DNA from: an uncultured Muribaculaceae bacterium
Lineage (GTDB): Bacteria > Bacteroidota > Bacteroidia > Bacteroidales > Muribaculaceae
DNA length: 44,931 nt
Assembly (NCBI GenBank): GCA_944321715.1
Contig: CALUMJ010000019.1
Span: 1 to 44,931 of the forward strand
Reading direction: 5' to 3'
Position 1 is the first letter of the stretch. Each line of letters starts with the position of its first letter. Of the stretch, positions 32,458-42,370 are shown piece by piece. The position numbers were made by a program, and so were the translations under genes. The notes below the pieces were generated by a model. That model was not told the DNA's origin. It did no database searches and saw nothing but the letters and a program-made list of their open reading frames with translations.

Positions 32458-35313
32458 ATGCAAAACAAGACTATGGCAAACGAAACAATAAGCACAATCG
32501 ACCGGCATTCGAGGCTCATAAACGAAGCAATAGCATGGTCGGAGAAATACGATAAAGTGGGATTCCCACGGGAGGAGTTCAAGAGCTACCGTCGGCAAAT
32601 AGCCCTCATGCGCGATGCCCTGACCGACCGCTGCGCAGTGGCAGCATACGGCGAGAGCCAAGTGGGCAAGTCCTATCTCATGAGCAGCTTGCTGTCGTCG
32701 CCCGGGAGGCCGTTCGTCATTGAGAACCAGGGCGAGGCATACAGTTTTATCGACGACCTCAATCCCAGCGGAGGCTCGACTGTAAGTACCGAGTCAACGG
32801 GCGTAATCACGCGTTTCACCACGCAGGAAGATGCCAACCCGGGCATGAAAGACTATGTGCATGTGCGCAATTTCTCGGTCGTTGACTTGGTGCTGCTGCT
32901 TGTCGATTCGTTTTACAACGACATGAAGGACCATAAAGTGGTTTCGTCGAACGAATATGACGAACAATTGCAGCAAATCATAGCTGAATGCAAAAGCCGC
33001 GGCAACCAAAAACAGGCGGTTATCAACGAGGACGACATTCGCACGATTGAAGAATACATTCGCGACAATTGCGAGTCGGCCGGCACGCTCAAGGCTTCGC
33101 AGTATTTCAATGTGCTGGCCACCGACATTGCTTGCGTTCCTATGAATCGCTGGGCCGAGGTGTTTGGCATCATGTGGAATGGCTACCAATATTTCACGTC
33201 GATGCTCAGCAAATTGCTCGCCGAGTATGAAAAAATAGGGTTTACCACCAATATATATATCCCGTTTGGCGGTGTGCAGCGCAGCAAGGGAACGCTGCTC
33301 GATGTCAGGTGGTTGGATATAATATGCGATGAAAGTATCAAGATTGAGGAGTTCAAGGAAAACGCCATTGACATATACGACGGAACTGGCCGCAAACTTG
33401 CTGGCGGATTTAAAAAGTCGTTCCTTGCAGCCCTGACTGCCGAAATCACATTTGTGCTGTCGCCCGAAATCACCACCGACAGGCAATTCCTGCGGCATAT
33501 CGACCTGCTCGACTTCCCCGGGGCGCGGTCGCGCGAGAGCATGAGCGAAAAGGATGTGTCGGACAAGGATATACCCCAACTTTTGCGCCGTGGCAAGGTG
33601 GCCTATCTTTTCAACAAATATTCGCGCTCGCTGAAATTGAGCTCAATTCTATTCTGCTTCCACAATGTGCAGAAAGTGGGACCCGACGTGGGCAATTCCA
33701 TAAACGACTGGATTGAAAAGTCAATCGGCGCCACGCCCGAAGCCCGCAGCGAGGCATTGCACGGGCTGGGTGGCCTGTCGCCGCTGCTCGTCGTTGCCAC
33801 CAAGTTCAACATGGACCTTGAATTTAACAAGGCCGACCGCCCAGGCGAACTTACAAACCATTGGACCCGTTTCAGCAAGCTGCTGCCCGAAATCGTTACA
33901 CCGCACACATGGCTCGAATCGTGGACGACAGGTGCGGTGCCATACTTCCGTCAAATATATCCGTTGCGCGACTTTTATTGGTCGAAAAAGCGCAAACTTT
34001 TCACTGGCTATAGCGATGAGAAAGGGCTGGAGCATCCCGAGGATGGCTATGACATGAGCGAAATACAAGGTTTTCCCAATTATTGGGAAGAGCTGAAGCA
34101 GTCGTTTGTCGGCCATGAGTTCATGCGCAAGCACTTTGCCGACCCCACACAGGCATGGAACGATGTGGCCACCCCCAACAACGACGGCTCGAAGGCAATC
34201 ATAAGGGTACTCGACAAGATTGCCCCCAACCTGCACAATAACCGTGAACAAATGTTCCGCAAGCGGTTGACTGATATACTTGACAGCATGAACAGGACGC
34301 TCGATGCCAACTACAAGCCCGTTGATGCCGAGGGAAATAACCGCAAGGTGCGCCGAACCATCGGCCGCATCAAGATGGGCATGGCAAGGTTGAAAACCAC
34401 CAAGGGGCAGGAAGCATTCGGCCGCATCATCGACAATTTCATGATTAATCCGCTGGAGCTTGTGCCTGTTGTCCGCGACATCATCGTGTATCACCGCGAG
34501 AGGCCCGAGGCTCTCACCGAAATCGACACCATTCGCGCCGATGCCGGAATAGTGGTAGGCGACAGCAAAGATAGGAACCTGCAACGCCTTTACGACTATT
34601 ATTATGCCGAAAACGAGGAAGAGTTGCAAGACATGCTTGGTGAAATACAGCTCAAGGACGTGTTGAGCAACAAGGCCGGAAACCGGTGCAAGACCGATGG
34701 CGACCTTGTGACCCGCAACATAGTGAATTACTGGAAGTCAATCCACCTGAACCAACTGAAAGAGCCGCTTAGCAAGATGATGTTGCCCGAAACCGAGGAA
34801 ATAATCAATGCACTGCAAAACCTGTTCGACAAGTTGCAAGTGGCGCAAAACAAGCTCAGGGAAAGCATCAACGAATATGAAAAAAGGCAAGGGTTCAGCG
34901 ACGAGAACAAGCTCACGGTAATTTCCGACTTTGCCTCGCTGGTGCTTAACGACTTTGTCAACACCATAGGGCGCGAATACATGACCCCGGCTTACATAGA
35001 GGAAGTGAAAAACAAGGCACAGGCATGCAACATACGCCCCGGCGACATCAATTACGACCAAGTGACCGTTGTCCGACCCACGGAGCAAGACATCAACTCG
35101 GTAGAGTCGTCGCTCGAAGCCTTGTATAGCCGCGACCTGAATGATGGTCGCCAGCAAGCTGGAGGCAAGAAACTGCCATTTGAGGACAACTTCGACCGTT
35201 GGACCAATTTGCTTTACATAGGCATACTATTGTCGAGCAATGTACCCGACAACTCGGCATCAAACGAGGAAATAGGCATCATTTATAATAACTGCAAGGA
35301 AATTAAATATTAA
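32458..35313 (+). CDS. SrfC-like P-loop GTPase
   Basis: A 951-aa large P-loop protein. CAVAAYGESQVGKSYLMSSL contains a G1/Walker A, G65-E-S-Q-V-G-K-S72. Downstream, LNPSGGSTVSTESTGVITRF is the switch-I-like segment characteristic of SrfC (PF10139) family proteins. IDLLDFPGARSRE near residue 346 has a D-x-P-G G3-like motif, and LLVVATKFNMD near 440 could supply the G4 specificity loop. The C-terminal half is helical and coiled-coil-like (e.g. LQNLFDKLQVAQNKLRESIN), reminiscent of dynamin-like GTPases. Two starts exist (ATG 32458 and ATG 32473); I use the first. It is flanked by SrfB-like and membrane subtilase genes, 4 bp from the latter. Membrane remodelling or signalling is inferred only. 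Confidence 0.8.
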   Translation: MQNKTMANETISTIDRHSRLINEAIAWSEKYDKVGFPREEFKSYRRQIALMRDALTDRCAVAAYGESQVGKSYLMSSLLSSPGRPFVIENQGEAYSFIDDLNPSGGSTVSTESTGVITRFTTQEDANPGMKDYVHVRNFSVVDLVLLLVDSFYNDMKDHKVVSSNEYDEQLQQIIAECKSRGNQKQAVINEDDIRTIEEYIRDNCESAGTLKASQYFNVLATDIACVPMNRWAEVFGIMWNGYQYFTSMLSKLLAEYEKIGFTTNIYIPFGGVQRSKGTLLDVRWLDIICDESIKIEEFKENAIDIYDGTGRKLAGGFKKSFLAALTAEITFVLSPEITTDRQFLRHIDLLDFPGARSRESMSEKDVSDKDIPQLLRRGKVAYLFNKYSRSLKLSSILFCFHNVQKVGPDVGNSINDWIEKSIGATPEARSEALHGLGGLSPLLVVATKFNMDLEFNKADRPGELTNHWTRFSKLLPEIVTPHTWLESWTTGAVPYFRQIYPLRDFYWSKKRKLFTGYSDEKGLEHPEDGYDMSEIQGFPNYWEELKQSFVGHEFMRKHFADPTQAWNDVATPNNDGSKAIIRVLDKIAPNLHNNREQMFRKRLTDILDSMNRTLDANYKPVDAEGNNRKVRRTIGRIKMGMARLKTTKGQEAFGRIIDNFMINPLELVPVVRDIIVYHRERPEALTEIDTIRADAGIVVGDSKDRNLQRLYDYYYAENEEELQDMLGEIQLKDVLSNKAGNRCKTDGDLVTRNIVNYWKSIHLNQLKEPLSKMMLPETEEIINALQNLFDKLQVAQNKLRESINEYEKRQGFSDENKLTVISDFASLVLNDFVNTIGREYMTPAYIEEVKNKAQACNIRPGDINYDQVTVVRPTEQDINSVESSLEALYSRDLNDGRQQAGGKKLPFEDNFDRWTNLLYIGILLSSNVPDNSASNEEIGIIYNNCKEIKY

Positions 35314-35317
35314 AGTC

Positions 35318-38110
35318 ATGGCAGACAATTTCAAAGGTATCAAAGGTAAACGTGGGCTGTGCAGCATCGAGAAGTCTAACTTTACCGATATACAGGCCAT
35401 AGGACAAGACCCTATATATCTGCGCTACAATAGCATCAAGGCTGTTGTCGATAAGTTTATCGACCCGCAGTACCGTTCATTCCTCGCCGAACCCGAATAT
35501 GTGGAGCGCACGGCCGAAATCGCATGGTATGCCGACGACTGGGGCGATAGCGACGTTCCTGTGCCGCTGAAAGAAGCTCCCGAGCGCATCGGCGAGTTTG
35601 AGGCCATAGTCGAGCATTATCGTGCCACTTGTGCCAAGCTCAGCGGCAACAACCGTATAATCATGGAAAAGGCCATGCGATATGTCAACGAAGATTTTGC
35701 CTACTGCATAGGCGACAGCATAGTGCTGGCAGTGTGGGGCATGAAGCCTAATCCCTACATTTACCGTTCGGTGGGCAAGATTGTTCAGGAATTTAATTTC
35801 GGACGCAACTATAAGGTTACATTTGACGCCGGAGATAACGGCCGCATTGACGGACGGCGCAAGAAATTCGTGAGAGTTGCCGAGGGTGGCACTGTGTCGG
35901 GTAGCATGGTTCCCGAAGTGAAGGCGCAAGACGGCTATACGTTCGACGGCTGGGCGCCCGACCCATTCACGACAACCATCAACAAGGCAACGACATTCAG
36001 CGCACAATACACGGCAGTGAAAGAACCCGACAACGATGACGGCGGCGATTCAGACCATTCGGTCAATTCCGACAATGTTTCGCCAGTACCCCCCAAGCCA
36101 CCAGTTCCTCCCGAGCCGCCGGTTGACGACAAGGTCAAGGTGGAGTTTGATGCTGGTGTGGGTGGCCATTTCGATGACGGCAGCACTCGTCGCACAGTCG
36201 AGGTCAATCGTGGTGAATATATTTCGACATGGCAAGTACCGCAAGTCACGACATACCAAGGGTATAAATTCGAGGGGTGGGACCCCGACCCGACAAGCGA
36301 ACCGATGCAATATAGCTCGGTCTATAATGCACGGTATTCCGAGGTCGCTATTGACAATATAGTCACCGAGAAACGCTCGTGGTGGCAGCGAGTGCGCGAC
36401 TGGTGGGGAGGCCTGTGGGGCGGCGGAGGTTGTTGGCAGCGTCTGCGTGGTTGCTTGTGGGTATTGCTCGCATTGTTGCTTCTCGCCCTGATATTGTGGC
36501 TGTGCTCGTGGCTGTTCAAGGATTGCTCGTGCAGTTGCGACCATGATGGCGAGCCCGACAAGGTGGAACAGGTAGATAAAATCACCACCGATGATGGCCG
36601 CGAGGTGGACAACAATGGCGCTACGCAGCCTATAACCGACGATACCGGTACGCTGCCCGACTCGGGCAATGCCATTGTGTCGCCAGTAATCGACGACGGA
36701 GGCAATATGCCGCCAATCATCGAGCAGCCGGGAATGCCCAGCATCATAGGTAACCGCCTGTTTATATTCATGGAAGATGCCAACGGCGACATCGACGCAT
36801 TGGCGCAAGACTTTAAGAAAGCTTACCCGGGCGAGCAATACAAAATCATCGGTTTTGACCGTGAAGTGAAGTCGCTCGTAATAGAAATACCTGCTAATGA
36901 GCGTGATGACATCCGCAAGTCGCTCAATTCGAAGTTGCCAAATCACGCATTCTTCGTGTTTGACGAGGAAGTGTATGAGTTGAACGGGCATCAAAGCGCA
37001 GCCGACGAGTCGCTGCGTGGGTGGCATATCAATGCCATCAACCTCACTGGCGGATGGGAAATAACGAGAGGGCAAGACGATGTTGTGGTCGCTGTCGTGG
37101 ACGACGGCATCGATGCCGGCCACCCGATGTTTGCCGGGCGCATTGTCAACCCCTACAATGTGTTCCGCCAAGACAACCACCTAAGCTATGGTGAAGGACA
37201 CGGAACGCACACGGCGGCACTTGCCGCCGGTTCGGCCAACTACATCGACAATGGCGCGGCTGGCGTGGCTCCAGAGTGCAAACTCATGCCTGTGCAGGTG
37301 TTCGACAATGGTATGTGTCCGCTGTCGGCATTGGTGAGTGGAGTAATGTACTCGGTGCATCATGATGCCGATGTGGTGAACATTTCAATCGGCCCGTCGT
37401 TCCAAGGTCTTAACGCACTGCCCGAGGAACAGCAGGACGAGATTGCCCGCAACACATTCCGCAACACGCAGATGCTGTGGGAACGCGTGTGCAGCATAGC
37501 CGCCTCGAAACGGTGCGTACTGGTGTTTGCCGCCGGCAACGACAACATACTTGCCGCCATACCACCCGAGAACCGCACAAACTCGGCAATCGTGGTGTCG
37601 GCTGTGAATAGTAGCCTGTCGCAGACCGATTTTACCAACTATGGCGACGAAGCCGACATATCGGCACCCGGCGAAGCCATATATAGCGCATTCCCCGGCA
37701 ACAGGTTCGAGTCGATGGACGGCACGAGCATGGCAGCCCCCATTGTGACGGGAACCGTGGCTTTGATGAAGTGCCTTGACAAGGAAATCACGGTGAAACA
37801 GGCCCGCTACGTGCTGCAAAAGACTGGTGCGGCAGTGCGGGGCGACGTGCCTGTGATGGTGCAAGTCGATAGGGCATTGCAAACGGTAAAGAGCGGCGAT
37901 TATCCGCCCGATAGCCTCATAAATGACGATGTGGCCCGGCAGCCGCTCCCGGCCGACACTGCTGTAACGGCTCCCGGCGATGGCGGCGAGGTATCACGGC
38001 CGCAGCCCGATGACAATGGCACCGATTATGACGAAATACGCCGCCAGATAAGGGAACATGAGCGGCGCATCGACGAACTCAAGAAACTGTTGCCCGAAAA
38101 CCAAAAATGA
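35318..38110 (+). CDS. Membrane-anchored subtilisin with InlB-type repeats
   Basis: A 930-aa protein with an unusual layout. Residues 1-160 are a unique N-terminal region. Two InlB/Listeria-Bacteroides-type beta-repeats follow: about 165-235 (KVTFDAGDNGRIDG...GYTFDGWAPDP) and 270-342 (KVEFDAGVGGHFDD...GYKFEGWDPDP), joined by a Pro/Val linker. After a basic/Trp-rich stretch comes one TM helix (about 379-400, LWVLLALLLLALILWLCSWL), a Cys-rich turn and a linker. The S8 peptidase domain (about 545-870) has the full triad: D595 in VVDDGID, H628 in GHGTHTAA, S804 in GTSMAAP, with AAGN for the oxyanion. The C-terminus is a charged helix. No N-terminal signal peptide is seen, so the repeats may be cytosolic with the protease in the periplasm (or the reverse). 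It follows the SrfC-like gene by 4 bp. Confidence 0.87.
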   Translation: MADNFKGIKGKRGLCSIEKSNFTDIQAIGQDPIYLRYNSIKAVVDKFIDPQYRSFLAEPEYVERTAEIAWYADDWGDSDVPVPLKEAPERIGEFEAIVEHYRATCAKLSGNNRIIMEKAMRYVNEDFAYCIGDSIVLAVWGMKPNPYIYRSVGKIVQEFNFGRNYKVTFDAGDNGRIDGRRKKFVRVAEGGTVSGSMVPEVKAQDGYTFDGWAPDPFTTTINKATTFSAQYTAVKEPDNDDGGDSDHSVNSDNVSPVPPKPPVPPEPPVDDKVKVEFDAGVGGHFDDGSTRRTVEVNRGEYISTWQVPQVTTYQGYKFEGWDPDPTSEPMQYSSVYNARYSEVAIDNIVTEKRSWWQRVRDWWGGLWGGGGCWQRLRGCLWVLLALLLLALILWLCSWLFKDCSCSCDHDGEPDKVEQVDKITTDDGREVDNNGATQPITDDTGTLPDSGNAIVSPVIDDGGNMPPIIEQPGMPSIIGNRLFIFMEDANGDIDALAQDFKKAYPGEQYKIIGFDREVKSLVIEIPANERDDIRKSLNSKLPNHAFFVFDEEVYELNGHQSAADESLRGWHINAINLTGGWEITRGQDDVVVAVVDDGIDAGHPMFAGRIVNPYNVFRQDNHLSYGEGHGTHTAALAAGSANYIDNGAAGVAPECKLMPVQVFDNGMCPLSALVSGVMYSVHHDADVVNISIGPSFQGLNALPEEQQDEIARNTFRNTQMLWERVCSIAASKRCVLVFAAGNDNILAAIPPENRTNSAIVVSAVNSSLSQTDFTNYGDEADISAPGEAIYSAFPGNRFESMDGTSMAAPIVTGTVALMKCLDKEITVKQARYVLQKTGAAVRGDVPVMVQVDRALQTVKSGDYPPDSLINDDVARQPLPADTAVTAPGDGGEVSRPQPDDNGTDYDEIRRQIREHERRIDELKKLLPENQK

Positions 38111-38120
38111 AACTGCGATT

Positions 38121-39197
38121 ATGAATAAGACTTTGAAATTCTCGTGGGGTCATATAGTATCGTTCTTGGCCCTCATATTCATGAGCTATGTTTCGTTCAT
38201 GGGTGCATTCTACATGACCAATGGCGACATGTTGTTTTCCATCATTGCCATTGCCGTCATCGACGTGGTGTTGCTGGCCGTGTTCTCGTGGGCGCAGCTG
38301 CTGAAGGCCACCGCCCGCAAGTTCGACAAGCGCATCAAGGTTGAGCGTTTCGTGGTATTAGTGCTGTGTCCGATTGTTGTCATCGCATCTATGTTGCCGC
38401 AGAATTATTTTTGGCTTGTGTATGGCGAGCGTGACCTTGTGGTGACGTCGTTCAACACCTCAATTGTGGAGTCGAAAGGGATGTTTGACGACTATGAGCG
38501 ATATGCCGATGAACGCATTGACCGTTACACCTCGTTGCTCGACCGCATAAAGCATAATGACACGGTAGCCAAAGAGAACTATGTCAACACGTTGCGGCTG
38601 CAATTGCTGTCGGTCAATTACGACTCGCTGCGCAGCAAGGCCGTGCGGTGGATTGACAATGCCGGGCGCGACGGCACTGTGTGGAATGCGTTTCTTGTGG
38701 GCAATTCGCGGCAAATCACGCAGTCAATCGAGGAGTGGCACGGCACATTAGTGGAATTTTCCACCCCGGTGCTCAGCAACGAGGGCAAGGATGTCGTTCC
38801 GTTTGATGCCGATGGCGCATCGCTCAATGCCGCCACTGCCGGGTTGCAGACGATTGTTGAGGTGTATGCCGGGCAGTCGGGCGTGAGCTGGTTAACGTTC
38901 CCCGTATGCATATTGCTGTTTGCCTGTCTGTTGCTACCCTACGTGTTGCAGCAACGCAACACCAAGGCTCGTCGCCGCATCTATTTGCTGCCATTCTTCC
39001 ACAAGAAAGCCCCTACGCCTATTATGGGTGGTGGGCTTTACGATGGTACGATTGACATGGACGACAAAGATATGACCGACAGCGATGTTCCATCGGATGG
39101 AGACATATACACTGGCACGATTGACATGGAGGGTGGCACTTCCAATAAAACAGCCAACAAGAATGGGAAAGATGATATATATAACTCAACTTTTTGA
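38121..39197 (+). CDS. Multi-spanning membrane protein with Y-x-G-T-I-D-M tail
   Basis: A 358-aa protein I do not recognise. Three hydrophobic helices lie near residues 11-31, 38-58 and 75-95, an extracytoplasmic-looking domain occupies about 100-250, and a fourth helix is near 255-277. A basic stretch (QQRNTKARRR) after it suggests the tail is cytosolic. The tail carries repeats: G-L-Y-D-G-T-I-D-M near 307, D-I-Y-T-G-T-I-D-M near 328, and a degenerate D-I-Y-N-S-T-F at the very C-terminus. These look like short linear docking or cleavage motifs. ATG 38121 is 10 bp after the subtilase stop; the open frame from 38058 runs inside the upstream gene. Function is unknown; partnership with the subtilase or GTPases is inferred from position. 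Confidence 0.7.
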   Translation: MNKTLKFSWGHIVSFLALIFMSYVSFMGAFYMTNGDMLFSIIAIAVIDVVLLAVFSWAQLLKATARKFDKRIKVERFVVLVLCPIVVIASMLPQNYFWLVYGERDLVVTSFNTSIVESKGMFDDYERYADERIDRYTSLLDRIKHNDTVAKENYVNTLRLQLLSVNYDSLRSKAVRWIDNAGRDGTVWNAFLVGNSRQITQSIEEWHGTLVEFSTPVLSNEGKDVVPFDADGASLNAATAGLQTIVEVYAGQSGVSWLTFPVCILLFACLLLPYVLQQRNTKARRRIYLLPFFHKKAPTPIMGGGLYDGTIDMDDKDMTDSDVPSDGDIYTGTIDMEGGTSNKTANKNGKDDIYNSTF

Positions 39198-39218
39198 TTT
39201 AACACAGAGCGAATTGAT

Positions 39219-40802
39219 ATGGATATAAACGAATTGATAAATTTGTCGGACTATGAGCTTGCCGTAGAGCTTGCCAAGGGCAATATCGACCTTCGCACTT
39301 TGGCAAAAGTTCGCCCCGACCCTGTCGCACGGAAAAAGGTAAGGGAGATGAGCAGGAACGTGGACTTGGACCGGGAAAAGCGCGAAGAAGAGCGACGTTG
39401 GGCGATAGTTAAGAAAAATTGCGAATTGGACGAGTTGGAGGCGTTCATTGACGACTACCCCAATAGCATACATGCCGCCGAGGCTCGTGGCATGATTGCC
39501 CGGCATGAAGAATTGCAACATTGGAAACAAGCAAAGGACAGCGATGATGTCGGAAAATTGCAAATATTCATTAACGACTATCCACGTAGCGAATATGTCA
39601 AGGAAGCTCGCAGCTTAATCAATGAGATTAAGAACAGGGCAAGGAACCGCCAGTTCAGGTTGCGCGAGCTTGCCATGGATATCGATGGGTTCCAGCGCAA
39701 CAAGTTACTCACCGACGAGCAGGTGGAAACTGGCATCAAGAACGCCATAATGAGGAGGCTTAACACCAACCAAATCTCCAAGGACGATTTCCTCAGCCTG
39801 CTCAAGGAAGACAACAACTTGCTCAATGCACACATGATTAATGTGCTGATTAATGTGAACGTCATCACTCCAGGCGATTTGAGCGACATAGGTATTGACG
39901 ACAGGTTCATATATAAGTTGACACGAAACGCTGCTCCTCAAAACTACGATGGGGAATATCGGCCCTTGGAGAAAATCGACTGGTCATCGACCGAAGTATA
40001 TTTCTGGGGTGTGCCATCTTCGGGCAAGAGCTGTGCTATTGGTGCCATACTTAGTGCGGCGCATAGCGGCAACGTGGCTAAATCAATAATATCGAACAAT
40101 GCCTCGCAAGGATATGGCTACATGAACCATTTGAAGGATGTGTTCCGCCCCGACATGGTGATTTCGCTCGTAGCCGGTACTGCCAAAACATGTTTCTATG
40201 AAATGGGGTTCACGCTGGTTGACAATGATAATAAAAAGCATCGCATCACGCTGATTGACATGGCTGGCGAGCTTATGCAATGCCTTTATAAAAAAGATGC
40301 AGATGAGGGGCAGTTGACCGATGCCGATAAGACGATGCTCGGAACGCTCAATAAAGTTCTGGTGTCGAACCGCACTCGTTCGCGTAAGATGCACTTCTTT
40401 GTAATAGAGTATGGCGTGGAAGACCGCGAGGGGCAAACGACGCAAGATACATATTTACGCGGAGCCATGAATTATCTTAGGTCGCTCAATATCTTCAAAG
40501 ATGATACCGATGCAATCTTTATAATGATAACGAAGGCCGATAAGGCTAAAGCCGAAAGTGCAGCAGAGTTCCGCAATTATATTCAATCGCATTTCAAGGG
40601 ATTTTACAAAGATTTGTGTCAGATATGCGAGGAGAACGAAATAAATGGCGGACGTGTAGAAAGTTTGGCATTCTCGCTCGGAAACGTGTGTTTCCAGAAT
40701 TATTGCCTGTTTGACCCTCGTTCGGCCGAATTTGTGGTAAAGACATTGATTGACCGCACACCTGCCGAACGTTCGGGCTTTGGCAAATGGTTCAGTAAAT
40801 AA
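39219..40802 (+). CDS. GTPase with N-terminal helical repeats
   Basis: A 527-aa cytoplasmic protein. Residues 60-145 contain two helical repeats of the form ...L-x-x-F-I-x-D-Y-P-x-S-x-x-x-x-E-A-R (AFIDDYPNSIHAAEAR, IFINDYPRSEYVKEAR). A GTPase domain follows: G1 GVPSSGKS at 264-271, G3 D347-M-A-G350 in ITLIDMAGEL, and a G4-like T438-K-A-D441 in FIMITKADKAK. This is a complete G-motif set. The closest match I can suggest is the GTPases of predicted conflict systems (double-GTPase/TRAFAC-type), not checked by search. It has no TM. The same repeat type occurs in the outer-membrane protein ending this operon. Spacing is 21 bp from the previous gene and 26 bp to the next. Confidence 0.78.
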   Translation: MDINELINLSDYELAVELAKGNIDLRTLAKVRPDPVARKKVREMSRNVDLDREKREEERRWAIVKKNCELDELEAFIDDYPNSIHAAEARGMIARHEELQHWKQAKDSDDVGKLQIFINDYPRSEYVKEARSLINEIKNRARNRQFRLRELAMDIDGFQRNKLLTDEQVETGIKNAIMRRLNTNQISKDDFLSLLKEDNNLLNAHMINVLINVNVITPGDLSDIGIDDRFIYKLTRNAAPQNYDGEYRPLEKIDWSSTEVYFWGVPSSGKSCAIGAILSAAHSGNVAKSIISNNASQGYGYMNHLKDVFRPDMVISLVAGTAKTCFYEMGFTLVDNDNKKHRITLIDMAGELMQCLYKKDADEGQLTDADKTMLGTLNKVLVSNRTRSRKMHFFVIEYGVEDREGQTTQDTYLRGAMNYLRSLNIFKDDTDAIFIMITKADKAKAESAAEFRNYIQSHFKGFYKDLCQICEENEINGGRVESLAFSLGNVCFQNYCLFDPRSAEFVVKTLIDRTPAERSGFGKWFSK

Positions 40803-40828
40803 GTTTATAATTTAAAACTGTATATAAA

Positions 40829-42370
40829 ATGAAAAAGATAGGGTTGATTATAAAGAACACTCGCATGGGCGAGGAAATTATATGCCAGTTCAACGCTCGT
40901 GCCAATGGACAATTTGAGCAATGGGCGAGTGGGCTGCCCGATGCTCGCGACTATATTAAAAAAATCTCTGGTTTTGACCGCTCGGGGAAGATTGCATACG
41001 TTATAAAGTTTTTTGGCGAAAACGGCATGGTTGTCGGAATCATAAAGACTGGTAACGGACGTGCCGGCGACAACATCACTGCATGGCTCCACGTGCCTGC
41101 CGACATCGATATGGCGAAATTGAAAATAGTGGAAATCATTCAAGCCATCGAAGAACAGTTTTCTTCGCCCGAAGGGCTTAAAGAGAGTGAATTGGCGAAA
41201 TATTTTGTTCCAGAATATCCGACTAAGGATAACCTGCTTAACAAGCCATTGCTTAGTGCCGTCACTTCCAAGTCAGAGGGGCGAGCTGCTTATTGCTGCT
41301 ACGGCACTCACGAGGAGTTGAAGTACCTGTTTGACAATATCGCACAGAAAGGCTATGGCGAATATCAAGTGTTGTTTTTCTTGAATAAAGCCGATGGCTT
41401 CGGCGTACCTAACGGGCAGAAAGTGGAAATCAGCAGTGTAAACAAGGTGCGCACCGTGTTTGCCCCGAACGGTGCAGACAAATATGGCTTCAAGCCGGCA
41501 ATCATGCTCGATGGTAAGCGCGTTGCGTTTGATAAGGAGTATGAAACATACGAGGACGAACAACTCACCATAATATGGGAGAAACCTCACCACGAGGCCA
41601 TCACTGTCAAATATAAAGTGCCGGCTGACAACAATCCCAAACCGTCCACTCCCGACGACCAACTGCACTACTACCTGCTTACCAAAAATGATTTCAAGAT
41701 AACGGAAAGGAGTGAAAACAAAGTCAAAATAGACAGGTGTACCATAAAGGTAAACGACAAGATTCTAAGTGCCGAGAGTGGCGAGAAAATCACATTGGAA
41801 GACACTTCGGGCACACTAAAGGTGCGCATCAAGGTGACTTGTAACGGATATAAAGATTATGAAAGGGAACATACAATCAATACAAGAATTTCAAATGCAT
41901 TAATAAATGTGCAATTGGAACGCTTGGACCGTGAATACAAGTTTATTATCCCCGTCGAAATTATCTCAAAAAAAGGTAAAAAGAAAAGTGTGAAGCCTAG
42001 CGAAGCTAAGTTTACAATTAACACTAAATCGGTTATCACCGAAAGTCCGGTAAAGGGATATGATGCTTACAAAGACATTAGCGAAGGGTCTGAGAACCAA
42101 TTGGAATACAAGCGTTTCAATCTCAAATGGTGTCTTATCGGCTTGGCTGCCGGCATTGTCGTTTCGGTCGTTGCGTTTTTTATACTGTTTAAGACCGATT
42201 TTATTGAGCTAAAGGACGATGCTAAAGAGAAAGCATTGACCGAGGAAAAGAAAAAACAAGCCGACGAAGTGAAGGAGCTGAAACGGCAGAACCGCGAATG
42301 GCAGGATTCGGTAGATAAACTGAATGCTAAAATCGAGTTGATTGGTAAACCTAAAACCGAACAACAATGA
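40829..42370 (+). CDS. Single-pass membrane protein, cytosolic beta-rich N-terminus
   Basis: A 513-aa protein I do not recognise. Residues 1-430 look soluble: an alpha/beta start (MKKIGLIIKNTRMGEEIICQ), then beta-sandwich-like segments (about 215-400, e.g. VEISSVNKVRTVFAPNG, TLKVRIKVTCNGYKDYEREH), possibly Ig-like or PEGA-like. One TM helix is at about 434-454 (WCLIGLAAGIVVSVVAFFIL). A lysine/glutamate-rich coiled-coil tail (about 458-500) follows. With no signal peptide, the N-terminus is likely cytosolic and the coiled coil periplasmic. The gene appears A/T-richer than its neighbours by eye. Its stop overlaps the next start (ATGA), so the two products are probably made in similar amounts and may form a complex. 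Confidence 0.65.
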   Translation: MKKIGLIIKNTRMGEEIICQFNARANGQFEQWASGLPDARDYIKKISGFDRSGKIAYVIKFFGENGMVVGIIKTGNGRAGDNITAWLHVPADIDMAKLKIVEIIQAIEEQFSSPEGLKESELAKYFVPEYPTKDNLLNKPLLSAVTSKSEGRAAYCCYGTHEELKYLFDNIAQKGYGEYQVLFFLNKADGFGVPNGQKVEISSVNKVRTVFAPNGADKYGFKPAIMLDGKRVAFDKEYETYEDEQLTIIWEKPHHEAITVKYKVPADNNPKPSTPDDQLHYYLLTKNDFKITERSENKVKIDRCTIKVNDKILSAESGEKITLEDTSGTLKVRIKVTCNGYKDYEREHTINTRISNALINVQLERLDREYKFIIPVEIISKKGKKKSVKPSEAKFTINTKSVITESPVKGYDAYKDISEGSENQLEYKRFNLKWCLIGLAAGIVVSVVAFFILFKTDFIELKDDAKEKALTEEKKKQADEVKELKRQNREWQDSVDKLNAKIELIGKPKTEQQ

